Notes under the pieces: model-generated
What the model was told of the DNA's origin: nothing
The model's database searches: none
What the model saw: the letters and a program-made list of their open reading frames with translations, nothing else
Position numbers and translations under genes: made by a program
Part shown: positions 6,767 through 9,024 of the stretch, piece after piece
How the letters are laid out: each line of letters opens with the position of its first letter
Position numbering within the stretch: the stretch's first letter is position 1
From: an uncultured Lysobacter sp.
GTDB taxonomy: Bacteria > Pseudomonadota > Gammaproteobacteria > Xanthomonadales > Xanthomonadaceae
Length of the DNA stretch: 9,024 nucleotides
Reading direction: 5' to 3'
NCBI GenBank assembly: GCA_946479915.1
Contig: CAMLHR010000029.1
Span: forward strand, 1-9,024

Positions 6767-7371
6767 TGGGCGGCAACACGAAGGTCGTGCTGGTCGCGCT
6801 CGCCGCGGGCGCGCTCGGCGTCGTCGCGGCGCTCGCCGTCCGCGGACCCGGCCCCCTGCTCGGGACCGAGGCCGGCCAGCGCGCGGTGCAGCGCGTGCTC
6901 ACCGCCACCGCCGAGGTGCCGGACGGCGTACCCGTCGCCCGCCTGGGCGAACCCGTGCCCGAGGTGACCCTGCCCGCGCTGGGTGGCGGCACCGCCACCG
7001 TCCCCGGCTTCGCGGCCGGGCGGCCCGTGCTGGTGAACCTCTGGGCGAGCTGGTGCGGCCCCTGCATCGAGGAAATGCCGGAGCTGCAGCGCTTCCACGC
7101 CGCCCAGGGCGCGAACGGCACGCAGGTGGTCGGCATCGCCCTGGACGACCCCGCGGCAGTCGAGGCCTTCCTCCGCCGGATCCCGGTCAGCTACCCGATC
7201 CTGCTCGACACCCCCGGCCCCGCCGATGCCGGGGTCCGGCTCGGCAATCCGGCCGGCGTGCTGCCCTACACCGCCCTGGTCGGCGCCGACGGACGGCTGC
7301 TCCGGCAGAAGATCGGCCCCTTCGCGCATGGCGAAATCGACGGCTGGGTCACGGACGCGCTGGAACCCTGA
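6766..7371 (+). CDS. TlpA-like membrane-anchored periplasmic thioredoxin
   Basis: A 201-residue thiol-disulfide oxidoreductase. Residues 7-25 are a single hydrophobic segment after a short MGGNTK, which suggests an uncleaved signal anchor placing the rest in the periplasm. The thioredoxin fold starts near residue 60 and shows VNLWASWCGPCIEEMPEL (90-107), with catalytic C97 and C100. The cis-proline is P167 in VLPYTALVGADG. The central insertion typical of the TlpA/ResA/CcmG group is compatible. Its ATG overlaps the dsbD stop (TGATG), so the two are translationally coupled, which fits a protein kept reduced by DsbD. Possible jobs are reduction of cytochrome c apoproteins, copper chaperones or other periplasmic thiols; the sequence does not decide among them, and no ccm genes are nearby. 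Confidence 0.92.
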   Translation: MGGNTKVVLVALAAGALGVVAALAVRGPGPLLGTEAGQRAVQRVLTATAEVPDGVPVARLGEPVPEVTLPALGGGTATVPGFAAGRPVLVNLWASWCGPCIEEMPELQRFHAAQGANGTQVVGIALDDPAAVEAFLRRIPVSYPILLDTPGPADAGVRLGNPAGVLPYTALVGADGRLLRQKIGPFAHGEIDGWVTDALEP

Positions 7372-7484
7372 CTCAAACAAACGCTTAAATCCCGGCGAAC
7401 GTCGGCGAACTGCCCAGTAACGAACTGGACACGGACCCGGCCCTTCCCCCAGACTGCCCCTCCTTTCCGCCCGGCCGGACACGG
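7372..7484 (+). other. Intergenic region before aroQ with a short direct repeat
   Basis: This 113-bp gap separates the dsbD-thioredoxin genes from aroQ and probably holds the aroQ-accBC promoter. CGGCGAAC occurs twice exactly 10 bp apart (7393-7400 and 7403-7410), one helical turn, which could be a protein-binding site. TTAAAT at 7385-7390 is a weak -10-like sequence without a convincing -35. I see no terminator hairpin after the thioredoxin gene, so read-through into aroQ is possible. Confidence 0.35.
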
Positions 7485-7934
7485 ATGGCGCAGCTGCTGG
7501 TCCTGCATGGCCCCAACCTCAACCTGCTCGGCACGCGCGAGCCGGCGGTCTACGGCCACGCGACCCTCGCACAGATCGACGACGCGCTGAAGGCCCAGGC
7601 CGCCGCGTCGGGCCACGCGCTCGAGTGCCTGCAGTCCAATGCCGAGCACGTCCTGGTCGACCGCGTGCAGGCCGCCCGCGACGACGGCACCGCCTTCGTC
7701 CTGGTCAACCCCGCCGGCCTGACCCACACCTCGGTGGCCCTGCGCGACGCGCTGGCCGCCGTCGAGCTGCCCTTCATCGAGATCCACCTGTCCAACCCGC
7801 ACGCCCGGGAACCCTTCCGCCAGAAGAGCTATTTCAGCGACCTGGCGGTCGGCGTCGTCGCCGGCTTCGGCGCGGACAGCTACCGCTATGCCCTGGACGC
7901 GGCCATGTCGCGCCTGGGTCCCACCGCAAAGTAA
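7485..7934 (+). CDS. aroQ: Type II 3-dehydroquinate dehydratase
   Basis: AroQ converts 3-dehydroquinate to 3-dehydroshikimate, the third step of the shikimate pathway to aromatic amino acids. Type II enzymes are small dodecameric proteins, and 149 residues is normal. The opening [21 protein letters not shown] contains the catalytic arginine R18 and tyrosine Y23. [12 protein letters not shown] (50-61), [16 protein letters not shown] (75-90, with N75 and H81), [16 protein letters not shown] (97-112, with E99, H101 and R112) and the closing [12 protein letters not shown] complete the active site. It is followed directly by accB, whose Shine-Dalgarno overlaps the aroQ stop codon. The aroQ-accB-accC order is common in gammaproteobacteria, although the enzymes belong to different pathways. 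Confidence 0.98.
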   Translation: MAQLLVLHGPNLNLLGTREPAVYGHATLAQIDDALKAQAAASGHALECLQSNAEHVLVDRVQAARDDGTAFVLVNPAGLTHTSVALRDALAAVELPFIEIHLSNPHAREPFRQKSYFSDLAVGVVAGFGADSYRYALDAAMSRLGPTAK

Positions 7935-7944
7935 GAGGCGCCAC

Positions 7945-8424
7945 ATGGACCTGCGCAAGATCAAGAAGCTCATCGACCTGCTGGAAGCGTCGAACCTCTC
8001 CGAAATCGAGATCAAGGAAGGCGAGGAATCCGTGCGCCTGGCCCGCGTGCCCAAGGGCGGCATGGCCATGGGCGCGCCGATGCAGGTCGTCCAGCACGAG
8101 GCCCCGCGCGCCATGCCGATGCAGTCCCCGGTCGACGGCCCCACCGGCGGCGGCAAGCCCGCCGAGTCCGCCGCCGCGGCGCTGCCCGACGGCGACGTCG
8201 TCCGCGCGCCGATGGTCGGCACCTTCTACGCCTCGCCCTCGCCCGACAAGCCGCCGTTCGTCACCGTCGGCCAGCAGGTCAAGGCCGGCGACACCCTCGG
8301 CATCATCGAGGCCATGAAGATGTTCAACCCGATCGAGGCGGAAGTCTCGGGCACGGTCCTGAAGGTCATCGCCGAGAACGGCCAGCCCGTCGAGTTCGAC
8401 GAGCCGCTGTTCGTGATCGGCTGA
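7945..8424 (+). CDS. accB: AccB, biotin carboxyl carrier protein of acetyl-CoA carboxylase
   Basis: AccB carries the biotin that is carboxylated by AccC and then donates CO2 to acetyl-CoA through AccA/AccD, the committed step of fatty acid synthesis. The 159 residues show the family layout: an N-terminal helical segment [20 protein letters not shown] (1-20), a Pro/Ala/Gly-rich linker (about 37-84), and a C-terminal biotinyl domain (about 85-159) beginning [16 protein letters not shown], the protruding thumb loop region. The biotinylated lysine is K125 in [12 protein letters not shown]. The frame is open for 19 codons upstream, but I chose the ATG at 7945: AAGAGG lies 6 nt before it, and the protein then begins as in the family. 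In E. coli AccB represses its own operon; whether that holds here is unknown. Confidence 0.98.
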   Translation: MDLRKIKKLIDLLEASNLSEIEIKEGEESVRLARVPKGGMAMGAPMQVVQHEAPRAMPMQSPVDGPTGGGKPAESAAAALPDGDVVRAPMVGTFYASPSPDKPPFVTVGQQVKAGDTLGIIEAMKMFNPIEAEVSGTVLKVIAENGQPVEFDEPLFVIG

Positions 8425-8434
8425 GGCGGCCGTC

Positions 8435-9024
8435 ATGCTGGACAAGGTCGTCATCGCCAACCGCGGCGAGATCGCGCTGCGCATCCTGCGCGCGTGCCAC
8501 GCGCTGGGCATCCGCACGGTCGCGGTGCATTCCACCGTGGACCGCAACCTCAAGCACGTGGCCATGGCCGACGAGTCGGTCTGCATCGGCCCCGCCCCGT
8601 CGGCCGAGAGCTACCTCAACATGCCGGCGATCATCGCCGCGGCCGAGGTCACCGACGCGCAGGCCATCCACCCCGGCTACGGCTTCCTCTCCGAGAACGC
8701 CGCGTTCGCCGAGCGCGTGGAGCAGTCGGGCTTCGTGTTCATCGGCCCGAAGGCCGACACCATCCGCCTGATGGGCGACAAGGTCGAAGCGATCCGCGCC
8801 ATGAAGGACGCCGGCGTGCCGTGCGTGCCCGGCAGCGGCGGCCCGCTGGGCGACGACGCGGCCACCAACGCGAAGATCGCCGGCGAGATCGGCTACCCGG
8901 TCATCGTCAAGGCCGCGGGCGGCGGCGGCGGGCGCGGCATGCGCGTGGTCCACACCGAGGCGCACCTGCACAACGCCATCGCGACCACCAAGTCCGAGGC
9001 CAAGGCCGCGTTCGGCAACGACAT
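8435..9024 (+). CDS. accC: AccC, biotin carboxylase subunit of acetyl-CoA carboxylase, N-terminal part (cut by window edge)
   Basis: AccC uses ATP and bicarbonate to carboxylate the biotin on AccB. The first 196 of about 450 codons are visible. [20 protein letters not shown] (1-20) is the typical start. [14 protein letters not shown] (79-92) and IGP (103-105) belong to the N-terminal subdomain, K116 in MGDK and K159 in PVIVKA are the ATP-binding lysines at the same numbers as in E. coli, and the flexible glycine-rich loop [11 protein letters not shown] (160-170) is intact. The ATG is 10 nt after the accB stop, with GAGG 8 nt before it, so the two subunits are co-transcribed, which helps keep their amounts balanced. 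No irregularity is seen; the ATP-grasp C-terminal part and the rest of the protein lie beyond the window. Confidence 0.98.
   Translation, partial: MLDKVVIANRGEIALRILRACHALGIRTVAVHSTVDRNLKHVAMADESVCIGPAPSAESYLNMPAIIAAAEVTDAQAIHPGYGFLSENAAFAERVEQSGFVFIGPKADTIRLMGDKVEAIRAMKDAGVPCVPGSGGPLGDDAATNAKIAGEIGYPVIVKAAGGGGGRGMRVVHTEAHLHNAIATTKSEAKAAFGND

Noticed and set aside
5773..7371. Upstream extension of the TlpA-like gene to 532 codons
   Set aside because: The extra part is an out-of-frame reading of dsbD made of Arg/Ala/Gly; the thioredoxin protein proper begins at the ATG at 6766 with its own membrane anchor.

Overview
The window looks like chromosomal housekeeping DNA from a high-GC gammaproteobacterium, most likely of the Xanthomonadaceae/Lysobacteraceae (Lysobacter, Luteimonas or a relative). 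The basis is the very GC-rich codon use, the gene order cutA-dsbD-thioredoxin-aroQ-accB-accC, a DsbD with a doubled N-terminal domain, and a repeat of the GTGGGAGC(C)GCTTCAGC type that I associate with this group. The genus is an inference; there is no rRNA or other decisive marker.

Left part (1-3336), minus strand. The window opens inside glnE (first 288 codons), the bifunctional enzyme that adenylylates and deadenylylates glutamine synthetase. A spacer of 339 bp with two minus-strand terminators and two short inverted repeats separates it from the chaperonin operon groES-groEL. The groESL control region is unusually readable: a near-consensus sigma-32 promoter (CTTGAAA, 13 nt, CCCCATCT), a CIRCE operator for HrcA whose two arms carry matching substitutions, a good Shine-Dalgarno before groES, and a strong hairpin terminator after groEL.

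Middle (3337-3691). About 350 bp with no convincing gene. It contains a strong minus-strand terminator just upstream of the groESL promoter, several stable hairpins (one with a UUCG loop), a perfect 8-bp inverted repeat, and overlapping promoter-like sequences on both strands. A structured small RNA on the minus strand is possible but unproven.

Right part (3692-9024), plus strand. A small XRE-type regulator, cutA, dsbD and a membrane-anchored TlpA-like thioredoxin are spaced by 9 nt, 3 nt and a 1-nt stop/start overlap, so they probably form one operon for metal tolerance and periplasmic thiol reduction. DsbD would pass electrons from cytoplasmic thioredoxin across the membrane, and the TlpA-like protein is a plausible recipient. 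After a 113-bp gap comes aroQ-accB-accC: type II dehydroquinase, then the biotin carrier and biotin carboxylase of acetyl-CoA carboxylase, with accC running off the window.

Most genes are ordinary. The least ordinary features are a REP-like inverted repeat pair lying in frame inside the dsbD coding sequence, the possible RNA gene between groES and the regulator, and the covarying CIRCE. I found no defence system, CRISPR array, prophage or insertion sequence.
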